From NCBI GenBank assembly GCA_038204465.1, contig JBBRCX010000089.1, forward strand, positions 1-19,036: a DNA stretch of 19,036 bases, written 5' to 3'. Every line of letters starts with the position of its first letter. The first letter of the stretch is position 1. The notes under the pieces are model-generated. The model made no database searches. It saw only the letters and a program-made list of their open reading frames with translations, and was not told the origin of the DNA. This DNA is from JBBRCX01 sp038204465 (GTDB lineage: Bacteria > Planctomycetota > Phycisphaerae > Tepidisphaerales > Tepidisphaeraceae). Made by a program: the position numbers and the translations under genes. Of the stretch, positions 1 to 7,236 are shown piece after piece.

Positions 1-200
1 ACATCCTGGTCGCCGGCTCCAGCGCCGGCAACTTCGCCCTCGCCCGCTACTCCAGCAGCGACGGCTCGCTCGACTCCACCTTCGGTACCAGCGGCAAGCT
101 CACCACCGACTTCGGCGCCACCGACGCCGGCTACGCCCTGGCCCTGCAAACCGTCGGCAGCACCAACTACATCCTCGTCGGCGGCAGCACCGGCGCCGAC
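1..200 (+). CDS. Partial delta-60 repeat (DUF5122) protein, both ends missing
   Basis: Read from base 3, the + strand encodes about 66 residues. They contain ILVAGSSAGNFALARY, then DGSLDSTFGTSGKLTTDFG, then a second ILVGGSTGA. This is the repeat pattern of delta-60/DUF5122 beta-propeller proteins, which are large secreted or surface proteins of unknown function. The second repeat should continue with something like NFALARY, but after about base 200 the sequence becomes antisense to a dehydrogenase gene and the repeat pattern is lost. The frame stays open to 863 by chance, but nothing past about 200 resembles this family. The 5' end lies outside the window. The repeat assignment is good; how the fragment came to end here is uncertain. 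Confidence 0.75.
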
Positions 201-872
201 ACAATCCACGGCGCAATCAAGGGCGGGCGCACTCGGTCTCGCCGGAAACTTCTCATTAATGTCGCCGCGCGGATCGCAGACGGCATCGAGTCCAATCGAG
301 AGCGCATACTCGCGGCGGGCCGGCGACAGATCGAACCCGATAACTTCCGCCGCGCCTTCGGCCTTCGCCATCTGCGCAGCGATGAGTCCTGCCGGTCCCA
401 GCCCGCCCACGCCAAAGCGACGCCCGCGCACGGCATCCATTTCTTTCAACATCCGGAAAACCGAGGCGACGCACATCGCCAATTCCACTGGAGCCGTTGC
501 GTCGGGCGAGAGGTGCGCGGGGACGTGGATAACGGTGTCGCCCCCATGGATCACATACTGCGCGTAACAACCCGGCACGTCCGATCCCTGATCGCGCCAA
601 GCGCTCACCCGATCTCCCACTGCGAAACCCGTCACGCCCTCACCCAGCGCGGCGATTTCGCCCGTGGCTTCGTGTCCGGGTTGGCCCGGCGTGTACGGAT
701 AGTGAAAAGCATGCGCAGCGAACATCGGCTCGTCGTGGCGCAAGTGCAAATCCCACTGCGGGCAGGTCGTCACGGCTTCGATGCGCAACAGTACCTGCCC
801 AGGCCCAGGTTCGGGTATCGGAACGTCGAGAATCTCAAATTCGTGCGGCGCTGTAACTTGTAGGATCTTCAT
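192..872 (-). pseudogene. Zinc-type medium-chain dehydrogenase (MDR), C-terminus lost at junction
   Basis: Starting at the ATG at 872, the minus strand encodes MKILQVTAPHEFEIL followed by a GroES-like domain. Visible features are a likely catalytic-zinc Cys37 (TTCPQWDLHL), GHEATGE at 66-72 (His67, Glu68) and a Rossmann glycine motif GVGGLGPAG at 154-162. The four-Cys structural-zinc lobe is absent. Readable homology ends near residue 227 (DCAVDCVGA), where about 340 residues are normal for the family, so the end of the nucleotide domain is missing. Beyond 192 the frame stays open to the window edge but reads the antisense of the delta-60 fragment. The start lies 9 bases after the upstream MDR stop at 882, suggesting one operon. 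The likely role is NAD(P)-dependent alcohol or polyol oxidation, substrate unknown. A working protein is unlikely unless the joint is an assembly error. Confidence 0.7.
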
Positions 873-881
873 GGCGTACTC

Positions 882-1879
882 TCATTCCCAATCGAGGATG
901 ACGCCCAGACACGGCTCGCGGCGCGACAGGATGAGATCGAATGCAGCAGCGGCCTGCGCGACCGGAAAGCGATGCGTGATGAGGGGCAGAGTTTTCAAGA
1001 TCCCTTGTTCCAGCAGCGCCAACGTCGCATCCATGCGATCCTGCGACCACCCGGCGGGCGTGTGCAGCGTCAACTCGCGGGCGCGCATTCTCTGAATGTC
1101 AATCGCCCCGTGCGGCCCGTAAAAACCAGCGGAAACGAGGTGGCTGTTGTGGCGCATGATCGGATACAGAGCCTCGATGCCGGGCACCGAGCCGACCGTA
1201 TCCGCCAATATGTGGACGCCCTCCGGCGCCCATTCCTGAACGGCAACCAAAGCATCTTCACGCGTTATATTGACGAGGCGATCTTCGGTCTCGGTTTCCC
1301 AGCGCGCCAGCCGCTCGTCATGTTTGCCCAACAGCATGACGCGCGCGCCGCGATGCCGTAGCGTTTGCGCCGACCAGTGGCCGACCAGTCCATCGCCAAT
1401 CACAACCGCCGCATCGCCCGCGATCATCGGCGGCCGCACCCCAACGTTGTAGCCGACCTGAGTGAGTACCAGCCCACTGGCGGCCACCGGTTCGACGCCT
1501 GCGGGCAATTTCCAGATTTGCGAACGAGGTGTAACGGCGGGCGATACGTGGCCGCCGCATTTGTAGAACATGCCGTCAACATTGGAAATGGTGGCGAAGA
1601 CCGTTTCGCCAATCTCAACATCTGAGACATCGCTGCCAACCATTCCACAACGCCGACTTTCTGATATCCCGGCACATGGGGGAAAGGCAGCGGGTCGCCG
1701 GCGGTCCACGGCGTATCGCCCTGGATGCGCTCGCCGCGCACGAAAGAGCCTTCCGTGCCGTTGCTGATCCAGGAGTGCAGGACACGCACTACGACATCAT
1801 CGGCCGCCGGCTCCGGCACCCGCACGGTTTGAAAGACGACTTGGCGCGGCTCTGTGGCAACGACAGCTTGGGCTTGCAT
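882..1879 (-). pseudogene. Second MDR-family dehydrogenase, interrupted by a one-base frameshift
   Basis: Two overlapping minus-strand frames together make one MDR protein of about 333 residues. The N-terminal half starts at the ATG at 1879 (MQAQAVVATEPRQVVFQT) and runs in frame through FPHVPGYQKVGVVEW. The remainder (VGSDVSDVEIGETVFATIS and onward to GVILDWE) lies in another frame. Moving between them requires re-reading one base at the CC pair at 1640-1641, as if one C of a former CCC run were deleted (GGG on the coding strand). The C-terminal half has a clear Rossmann motif, VVIGDGLVGHWSAQ. The usual GHE catalytic-zinc motif is replaced by PGYQ, so this is a divergent MDR subgroup. The stop is 30 bases from the cupin stop on the 5' side. 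The gene is either a real pseudogene or a homopolymer sequencing error; the coding quality on both sides of the slip favours a recent event or an error. Confidence 0.75.
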
Positions 1880-1909
1880 GGGAAGTCTCGGTGCTCGAGC
1901 CTGTCCAAG

Positions 1910-2332
1910 TCATGGATTCGGGGGTGATGTGCAGATCAGCACAACAACCGTCTCCGTGCCGGTGTTCTCAATTCCGTGGAGGCACCAGGGCGGCAGGTAG
2001 ATGAAGTCGCCTTTATTTACCTCGCGCTTGCCGTTTACGAAGGTCATGGTCGCCTTGCCCTCCAGAATCACATAGGTCTCCTCAGTTTCGTGATTCCCCG
2101 GCTCCAGCACGACGTGCGGCGGTACGTAGAAGAGCACGAGTCCGAGGTTTTTCGAGGGTGCCTTCGCATTCACCGGATGGACGACACGGACGCCCACGCC
2201 GTGACAGCCGGGATAGGCGACCGGGACCCCGTCCTGCACATTGACGATCATCGGCTCAGGGATTTTCTCCGGCTCGGGAATCGCGGGTGGGTGCCCGGAA
2301 GCGTACCCTTTGAATTCGGTGATCTTCGCCAT
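1910..2332 (-). CDS. Small single-domain cupin protein
   Basis: The protein has 140 residues. A conserved cupin barrel follows an N-terminal extension of about 60 residues. Cupin motif 1 is PGNHETEETYVILEG (78-92), with His81 and Glu85 in the metal-ligand positions; the usual first histidine position reads Gly. Motif 2 is GDFIYLPPWCLHGIEN (108-123), with His119 and Asn123. A good Shine-Dalgarno, GAGGG, sits 8 bases before the ATG at 2332, and the gene begins 15 bases after the SDR stop, so it belongs to the minus-strand operon. Such cupins bind a metal and can be isomerases, dioxygenases or sugar-binding sensors. In this setting a catabolic isomerase or lyase role is plausible but not demonstrable. 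Confidence 0.85.
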   Translation of the reverse strand: MAKITEFKGYASGHPPAIPEPEKIPEPMIVNVQDGVPVAYPGCHGVGVRVVHPVNAKAPSKNLGLVLFYVPPHVVLEPGNHETEETYVILEGKATMTFVNGKREVNKGDFIYLPPWCLHGIENTGTETVVVLICTSPPNP

Positions 2333-2347
2333 ATCACTTTCCCTCGC

Positions 2348-3130
2348 TTAGAAGTCGCGCAGATATCCTGCTGTCCAGCCGCCATCGACGGTCAAGACTG
2401 CTCCGTTGATGTAACTGGACTCGGGGGCCGCGAGAAACAACGCGGCGTGTGCAATTTCTTCAGGTGTGCCTGGTCGTCCCAATGGAATGTGATCCAGCAG
2501 TTTCTGTACCGATTCCTTGAACGCACCTTTGTCGCCATAGAACAGCTCGCGCGTTCCCTGCGTCATGATTGAACCGGGCGCAATGCAATTCACCAGCACG
2601 CCGCGTGATCCAAGCTCAATCGCCATGGCCTTGGTCAGATTCACGACGCCCGCCTTGGCCGCCGTGTAAGCGCACTGCAGGCGGGCCGGGACAAGCCCGA
2701 GAACCGAGGCGATGTTGATGATTCGCCCGCCACCTTGAGCCAGCATGATGGCCGAAGCCGCTTTGCTCACGAGGTACAGTCCCGTCAGGTCGATCTGTAG
2801 AATTCGGTCCCATTCGTCGCGAGGGAACTGATCGATTGTCACGCGGTGTTTCGAAGTATTGATCCCTGCGTTGTTCACGAGAATATCGAGCTTTCCGAAC
2901 TGTGTATTTATCTCGCCAATCACTGCTTCGACCTGAGCTTCCTCGCTGACATCCATCGCGCGTCCGCAGCAATGCGAATAACCAGAGGCTGCTTCGCGGG
3001 CTGCAGAGTCATCGAGATCCGTATAGACGACTCGCGCTCCGTTTTGGGCCAAAGAATTGGCGATAGCCCGGCCAATGCCGCGGGCAGCTCCGGTAACCAG
3101 TGCGACCTTTCCGTGCAATGCGACCTTCAT
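2348..3130 (-). CDS. Classical short-chain dehydrogenase/reductase (SDR)
   Basis: The 260-residue protein is a full-length classical SDR. It has the cofactor motif TGAARGIG (13-20), NNAG (86-89), catalytic Ser142 (NIAS), and Tyr155 and Lys159 in YTAAK. Asp38 after the second strand suggests a preference for NAD. The position that normally holds the catalytic-tetrad Asn (NLTG) reads Asp114 (DLTG). The C-terminus, GAVLTVDGG, is typical of the family. The ATG at 3130 overlaps the stop of the upstream SDR in an ATGA arrangement, so the two are probably translationally coupled. Expected activity is NAD(P)-dependent oxidation or reduction of a hydroxyl/keto group in the cluster's unknown pathway; the family alone does not fix the substrate. 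Confidence 0.92.
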   Translation of the reverse strand: MKVALHGKVALVTGAARGIGRAIANSLAQNGARVVYTDLDDSAAREAASGYSHCCGRAMDVSEEAQVEAVIGEINTQFGKLDILVNNAGINTSKHRVTIDQFPRDEWDRILQIDLTGLYLVSKAASAIMLAQGGGRIINIASVLGLVPARLQCAYTAAKAGVVNLTKAMAIELGSRGVLVNCIAPGSIMTQGTRELFYGDKGAFKESVQKLLDHIPLGRPGTPEEIAHAALFLAAPESSYINGAVLTVDGGWTAGYLRDF

Positions 3131-3858
3131 CTCGCCAGCCAGCCTCCATCCACCACCAGCGTGTGACCATGGACGTAATTCGATGCATCACTGGCCAGGA
3201 AGATCGCGGCGCCCGCTAGATCGTCAGGGTTGCCTGCGCGCCCTGCGGGAATGCGGGAAAGGATCTGCGGGCCGCGCACCGGATCATCTAATACCGGCTG
3301 CCCTACACCCAGCGCCATGTAGCCCGGAGCGATCGCGTTGACGTTGATGCCGCGCGCTGCCCATTCCACGGCCAGCGCTTTGATCAACCCTGCCACCGCA
3401 TGCTTGGCGGACGCGTATGCGGGAACCATCAACCCTCCCTGGAAACTGAGCACGCTCGCGATGTGAATGATTTTCCCCTTGCCGGTATTCAGCATGTGCT
3501 TCGCCGCCTCTTGGGAAAGCTGCATCGCGGCGGTCAGATGAAGTTCCATGATGTCGCGCCAATCGTCGATCGGAAAGTTTTCTGCGGCGGCGCGATACTG
3601 CTGACCCGCCGCATGGACAAGAATATCCAGACGGCCGTGGCCATCGAGAACCTTTGGTATCAGCCCCGCGCGCTCCTGCTGTTCGATCAGGTTTACTCTA
3701 ATGAAGCTGTGCGGCGTTTGCGTCGGCGCAGCGCGTGCTGCGATCACCACTCGAGCGCCTGCGCTGTGCAACGCGTCTGCAACGGCCAGCCCAACCCCGC
3801 GCGTGCCGCCGGTTACCAGTGCGACTCGTCCCGACAGGTCAAAGAGCAAGGCCGCCAT
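3127..3858 (-). CDS. Classical SDR oxidoreductase, second copy in the operon
   Basis: The frame is open up to 3915, but the preferred start is the ATG at 3858 (MAALLFDLSGRVALVTGG). It sits 8 bases after the preceding dehydrogenase stop and puts the glycine motif TGGTRGVG at the usual position (16-23). The protein is then 243 residues with Ser135 (HIAS), Tyr148 and Lys152 (YASAK), and a standard C-terminal HTLVVDGG. HAAG replaces NNAG at 82-85, and His107 stands where the tetrad Asn is expected (LHLTA). It is clearly diverged from the neighbouring SDR, so it is not a recent duplicate. The overall pattern resembles sugar-acid or 3-oxoacyl type reductases, but no specific substrate can be given. 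The stop overlaps the next gene's start by 4 bases. Confidence 0.9.
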   Translation of the reverse strand: MAALLFDLSGRVALVTGGTRGVGLAVADALHSAGARVVIAARAAPTQTPHSFIRVNLIEQQERAGLIPKVLDGHGRLDILVHAAGQQYRAAAENFPIDDWRDIMELHLTAAMQLSQEAAKHMLNTGKGKIIHIASVLSFQGGLMVPAYASAKHAVAGLIKALAVEWAARGINVNAIAPGYMALGVGQPVLDDPVRGPQILSRIPAGRAGNPDDLAGAAIFLASDASNYVHGHTLVVDGGWLAR

Positions 3859-3866
3859 GAGTGGAT

Positions 3867-4859
3867 TCAGTTCACAACGTTGCGGATCATCTCGCCGGAC
3901 ACGGCGCGACGGCATGCTTCCGATGCCTTCAGGCGTATCTCCATTAAGCCCTGCTCGCTATAGAACGCCGCGTGCGGGTTGATCAACACTCGGTGGTACG
4001 CTGGATGCTCCGGATTCTTCCAGGCGCGGACGAGCACATCATCATCGCCTGGCGGCTCGTGTTCGAGGACGTCAATTCCTGCTCCCGCAAGCCGGCCACT
4101 GCTGATCGCCTCTGGTATTGCTGTAGTGTCCAACACTCCTCCGCGCGCGGTGTTCACAAGATAAGATCCCGGTCGCATCTTCCCGATGGCCACCGCGTCA
4201 ATCATATGGTGAGTTTGTGCTGTGAGAGGGCAATGCAGGCTCAGCACATGCGCCTGGGAAAGCAGTTCATCAAGCGTATCCACCCGCCGCACGCCAAGCG
4301 CTTTGTCAAAACCATCAGGCTTGAATGGATCAAAAAACGCCACGTCCATTGCCAGCGCCTTTGCCCGCAAAGCGGCGGCAGAACCGATGCGACCCAGGCC
4401 GATGATGCCGAACACCCGTCCGCGCAGCCGTTGGAGTGGCTTGGCCTGGTGATACATCCACGGTCCCTGCCCGTCGCGCAGCCGGGAGTTGAGGAATCCA
4501 ATGCCGCGCGTAAGGCTAAGCGTCATGCCAATCGCGGAGTCCGCGACTTCCTCGGTCCCATAGTCCGGCACGTTGGCCACCGGTATCCCCCGCTCTCGCG
4601 CCGCTGCCCAGTCGACGTTGTCGTATCCCACTCCGCCGCGCACGATCAATTTGCAACGGCGAAGTCTTTTGATCGTCTTGGCCGACAGCGCGGGAAGAAG
4701 GTGGTAAATCATGATCGCGTCGGCGTCTTCGACCATACCGACCAGCTCGTCTTCTTTATGTGCATCGAGCGACACAATCTCGGCCGCGGCGCCGAGGATC
4801 GATTTCTCCGGCTGCAAAGGATCATCGCGCGAAATGAAGTCGGTGATGACAACCTTCAT
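3867..4859 (-). CDS. D-2-hydroxyacid dehydrogenase, CtBP-like
   Basis: The 330-residue protein has the two-domain layout of NAD-dependent D-isomer-specific 2-hydroxyacid dehydrogenases. Visible are IVRGGVGYDNVD (72-83), the NAD-binding GLGRIG (154-159), catalytic Arg239 in NTARGG, Glu268 in DVLEHEP, and His296 in NPHAAFYSEQ. The NPHAAFYSEQ ending is characteristic of the CtBP-like subgroup. It should interconvert a 2-hydroxyacid and a 2-oxoacid. It is the first gene of the minus-strand operon and diverges from the PhyH gene at 4977. No convincing Shine-Dalgarno precedes the ATG at 4859, so translation may start on a leader without one. Confidence 0.92.
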   Translation of the reverse strand: MKVVITDFISRDDPLQPEKSILGAAAEIVSLDAHKEDELVGMVEDADAIMIYHLLPALSAKTIKRLRRCKLIVRGGVGYDNVDWAAARERGIPVANVPDYGTEEVADSAIGMTLSLTRGIGFLNSRLRDGQGPWMYHQAKPLQRLRGRVFGIIGLGRIGSAAALRAKALAMDVAFFDPFKPDGFDKALGVRRVDTLDELLSQAHVLSLHCPLTAQTHHMIDAVAIGKMRPGSYLVNTARGGVLDTTAIPEAISSGRLAGAGIDVLEHEPPGDDDVLVRAWKNPEHPAYHRVLINPHAAFYSEQGLMEIRLKASEACRRAVSGEMIRNVVN

Positions 4860-4976
4860 TGTGTATCACAACAGAGTACGCCACGGACAGTGTCTTGTGG
4901 AAGCCGCCTGAGCCGCCTGGCCTTGACAGACAATCGGGCTTGGCGACATTGCCGGTGTCGTTATGCCGGAATTACC
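4860..4976. promoter_or_regulatory. Divergent intergenic control region with GACA/TGTC half-sites
   Basis: This 117-base spacer must hold promoters for both the minus-strand operon and the PhyH pair. It contains six GACA/TGTC tetramers: GACA at 4886, 4925, 4929 and 4945, and TGTC at 4891 and 4956. About one would be expected by chance. Two form inverted pairs, GACAGTGTC (4886-4894, flanked by CCAC and GTGG at 4881 and 4897) and CGACA-7-TGTCG (4944-4960). A perfect TTGACA at 4923-4928 could be a -35 box for the + strand, but the -10 after it is poor. Regulator binding is inferred. Confidence 0.4.
4902..4919. repeat. Tandem direct repeat, 9 bases x 2
   Basis: AGCCGCCTG occurs twice back to back (4902-4910 and 4911-4919) in the middle of the divergent promoter region, just upstream of a TTGACA box. 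It could be a pair of activator half-sites or simply a small slippage duplication. Confidence 0.6.
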
Positions 4977-5885
4977 ATGCTAAGCAGTGCACAACTGAGT
5001 TTTTTTGACACCTTCGGTTTTCTGGACTTGCCGGGACTGTTGGCGGACCGGGCGCAGGAAATCGTTGCAGAATTTGAACGGATGTGGGCGGCGTTCCGCG
5101 GGCACAATTCGCGCGAGCACGACGGCAGGCAACGATCGTGCTCCGCGCAGTTTGTTGATCAAAGCGCGGTGCTTTCGACGCTCCTCGACGATCCCCGCAT
5201 CGAAGGCATCGCTTCGAGCATCCTCGGGGACGACTTTAATTACGGAGGCTCAGACGGAAATCTTTATATCGGCGACACCGGATGGCATTCCGACGGATGG
5301 TACGCGGATCACAAGCACATCAAGATCGCGTTTTATCTCGATGCGGTGACGCGCAATACAGGCTGCCTGCGCGTCATTCCCGGCAGCCACAAGATCAACA
5401 ACTGCTATGCGAGGTCCTTACAGCAAATGCTGTCCGATCCTGAGAAACATCTCGGCGTTGAGCCACAGGATGTGCCGTCCGTCGCGCTGGAAATAAACCC
5501 TGGCGACATCCTGGTGTTCAACCACAACCTCAAGCACGCTGCGTTTGGTGGCAACGCCCGCCGCCGCATGTTCACGATGAACTGCAGCGAACGTTATCCT
5601 GAAGAACGGCTCGACGAGTTGCGCAATCTCCTGGCAGGGGGCGCACGCTTTTGGGTTGAGCGCGCTTATGGAGATGCAATGATGGACACCGCCAATAACC
5701 GGCGGATGCGTCATCTCGAACAGTTCATGGCCAATGATGGACACCTCGCGGAACTCTCGCGCAAGGCGCGCGAAACCATGAGTGAGCCGGCCCGAGGCCG
5801 ATTCTTTTCATTGAAACTCCAGCCGATCAACCCAGCAGCACAAAAGGTTGAATATGAAGATCGATGTGAAAGCCAAAGCGCGTGA
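4977..5885 (+). CDS. Phytanoyl-CoA dioxygenase (PhyH) family oxygenase
   Basis: The start is the ATG at 4977 (MLSSAQLSFFDTFGFLDLPG). The open frame extends about 1 kb further upstream, but that part is only antisense of the D-2-hydroxyacid dehydrogenase gene. The 302-residue protein has the complete PhyH iron-binding set: His104 and Asp106 in GWHSDGW, distal His187 in LKHAAFGG, and the 2-oxoglutarate-binding Arg197 ten residues later. PGSHKIN (135-141) is also typical. It should be a soluble non-haem Fe(II)/2-oxoglutarate oxygenase that hydroxylates an organic substrate. It overlaps the next PhyH gene by 32 bases and diverges from the dehydrogenase operon, which suggests it supplies the hydroxyl group those enzymes then oxidise (inference). 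Confidence 0.9.
   Translation: MLSSAQLSFFDTFGFLDLPGLLADRAQEIVAEFERMWAAFRGHNSREHDGRQRSCSAQFVDQSAVLSTLLDDPRIEGIASSILGDDFNYGGSDGNLYIGDTGWHSDGWYADHKHIKIAFYLDAVTRNTGCLRVIPGSHKINNCYARSLQQMLSDPEKHLGVEPQDVPSVALEINPGDILVFNHNLKHAAFGGNARRRMFTMNCSERYPEERLDELRNLLAGGARFWVERAYGDAMMDTANNRRMRHLEQFMANDGHLAELSRKARETMSEPARGRFFSLKLQPINPAAQKVEYEDRCESQSA
5842..5847 (+). promoter_or_regulatory. Ribosome binding site that fixes the start of the second PhyH gene
   Basis: AAAAGG lies 6 bases before the ATG at 5854, inside the end of the upstream PhyH gene. It favours ATG 5854 over the in-frame TTG at 5848, which would sit directly on this site. Confidence 0.6.
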
Positions 5886-6594
5886 GGTTTATGAGCAGGG
5901 GTTCTGCATTCTTGAATCCATATGGTCTGAGAAAGAGTGTCGCGCGGCGCAACAGGTGCTGCACCGAATCTGGCAATCCAGCGGCTCTCCGGCCATGCAC
6001 GGCTGGGGGTGGGGCGTTCATCCGCTGTTGCCGCGCGCGCCTGAGCTGGCCTCACAGTTTGCTAAGCCGGAGATGATCGATGTGATGGCGGAGGTGATGC
6101 GCGACGATGTGCGACTGGTTCACACCGGCGCGCGCTATTCGGACAACACCTCTGCTCCGTCAATCGGCTGGCATGAACATTATTCATGGGACGTGTCCGG
6201 CCTGGCCGGCCGCGATCGAATCGAGCGTCTCCTCGGCGGGTGCTATGTGACCGGAACGCGATCCCCCTATGGCCCGCTGATCGTCTATCCGCGGAAGCTC
6301 AATGATCCTCTGGACCAACCGTTCCCGGACAAGCTCGGCGACTGGCCCGGTCAGATCGTGGTCGAGGTTCCGCCAGGTTCATCCGTCATCTTCGACACGG
6401 CGTTATGGCACAACGCCAAAGTCGGAACCGCCGCCGGCATCCGCTACGGGTGGGGCGGCCATTTCCACGGTTGGAGTGAAGACAGAGTTCACCCTGAAGA
6501 CAACGATTGTGATCCGCCCGAGGTGAAGGACATGAAGCAAGCGCATCCCGCCTTCGCGCGACTCGTGCAGCAGCAGGTGCTGTCGCAGGCGTGA
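5854..6594 (+). CDS. PhyH-like oxygenase with an altered metal-binding motif
   Basis: The 246-residue protein starts at ATG 5854 behind AAAAGG. Its overall layout is PhyH-like: EVYEQGFCILESIWSEKEC near the N-terminus, a GPLIVYP strand, PPGSSVIFDTALWHNA with distal His186, and Arg197 eleven residues on. In the first iron motif, where the family has WHxD, it reads WHEH (His107-Glu108-His109), so the carboxylate ligand is replaced by His. The usual PGSH segment is also changed to YPRK. It may use a three-histidine site, use Glu108 in a shifted way, bind another metal, or act as a non-catalytic partner of the upstream PhyH enzyme. The 32-base overlap points to coupled expression. Family membership is fairly sure; the reaction is unknown. 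Confidence 0.85.
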   Translation: MKIDVKAKAREVYEQGFCILESIWSEKECRAAQQVLHRIWQSSGSPAMHGWGWGVHPLLPRAPELASQFAKPEMIDVMAEVMRDDVRLVHTGARYSDNTSAPSIGWHEHYSWDVSGLAGRDRIERLLGGCYVTGTRSPYGPLIVYPRKLNDPLDQPFPDKLGDWPGQIVVEVPPGSSVIFDTALWHNAKVGTAAGIRYGWGGHFHGWSEDRVHPEDNDCDPPEVKDMKQAHPAFARLVQQQVLSQA

Positions 6595-6761
6595 CGGGAA
6601 CGGACCACAGCGAGCTTGAACATCCCGAATGTTCTAGAGGAACTCGGCAACCGCGACGCATCGCGCAGCAGCCGCTCCACCACTTGTTTTCGCGCTTGAA
6701 ACCCCTGCATTTGCAGCAGCTCGTCTACTTTGTCGCTCAATTCATCGCGCTGCTTTTCCAA
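6489..6761 (-). other. Possible gene remnant on the minus strand (unassigned)
   Basis: The minus-strand frame is open from 6836 and reads LAPLEKQRDELSDKVDEL followed by LLQMQGFQARKQVVERLLRD, then ASRLPSSSRTFGMFKLAVV. This looks protein-like and partly coiled-coil. There is no ATG; the only start is a TTG at 6761. The 3' part (below about 6594) is merely antisense to the end of the PhyH gene, so any real protein has lost both ends. I do not recognise the family. The surrounding 6595-7010 stretch holds nothing else I can support, so this is best viewed as debris of a displaced gene, at low confidence. Confidence 0.25.
6618..6634 (+). terminator. Small hairpin after the PhyH pair
   Basis: GAACAT-CCCGA-ATGTTC forms a 6-bp stem with a 5-base loop 23 bases after the PhyH stop. 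There is no T-run, so termination is only a possibility. Confidence 0.25.
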
Positions 6762-7010
6762 CGGCGCGAGGCCGGCACTCCATGATGCATAGGACGTGGT
6801 GTAACGCGCGGATCGTGCTGACGCGATTGGGCGGCATTAGACCTGTAGCGCGGAACTCCCGCCCCAAGGCTTATGGTAGCAGGAAATGAACCTGGGCGGA
6901 CCGAACAGCATCTAGGGCAATCAGGAAGTGCGATAATCTAATGGCGAGGGGCGCTTCCCCTGGATACGCTAAGCCTCGGGCATGGATGCCGCCGTTCGAC
7001 CGCCGCGCTA

Positions 7011-7217
7011 ATGGATTTCTCACACGTTGTATTCCCAGATGTGAAGCCGGCCGCGGTTGCGCTCCGTTCAGCTCTAAGCGACCTAGTCAGACAAACCCCG
7101 CCGGAAGGGCTCAGCGCAGTCATGCGGGAGGAGGCGCTTTTGCGGATTATGCGCGAGAAGGCTGCCTCGAAAGGTGAACGGTTCAACGCGATGGACGACA
7201 GCCCTATGGATAAATGA
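7011..7217 (+). CDS. Small hypothetical protein, 68 residues
   Basis: The ORF starts at ATG 7011 and encodes a soluble, mostly helical-looking protein (MDFSHVVFPDVKPAAVALRS, then a segment VMREEALLRIMREKAASKGE, ending in DK). There is no signal peptide, membrane segment or cysteine, and no Shine-Dalgarno before the ATG. The composition looks protein-like, but no family is recognised. It converges on the YihY gene, whose stop is 19 bases away. It could equally be a fragment of a longer lost gene. Confidence 0.4.
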   Translation: MDFSHVVFPDVKPAAVALRSALSDLVRQTPPEGLSAVMREEALLRIMREKAASKGERFNAMDDSPMDK

Positions 7218-7236
7218 AGGGTTACGCGTCGAGTGA

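Noticed and set aside
3..863. Single + strand frame running from the delta-60 repeat to 863
   Set aside because: Only the first 200 bases look like the repeat; the rest is antisense of a dehydrogenase gene and is open by chance.
3972..4976. Long + strand open frame upstream of and fused to the first PhyH gene
   Set aside because: It is entirely antisense to the D-2-hydroxyacid dehydrogenase gene and its residues resemble no protein; homology begins at ATG 4977.
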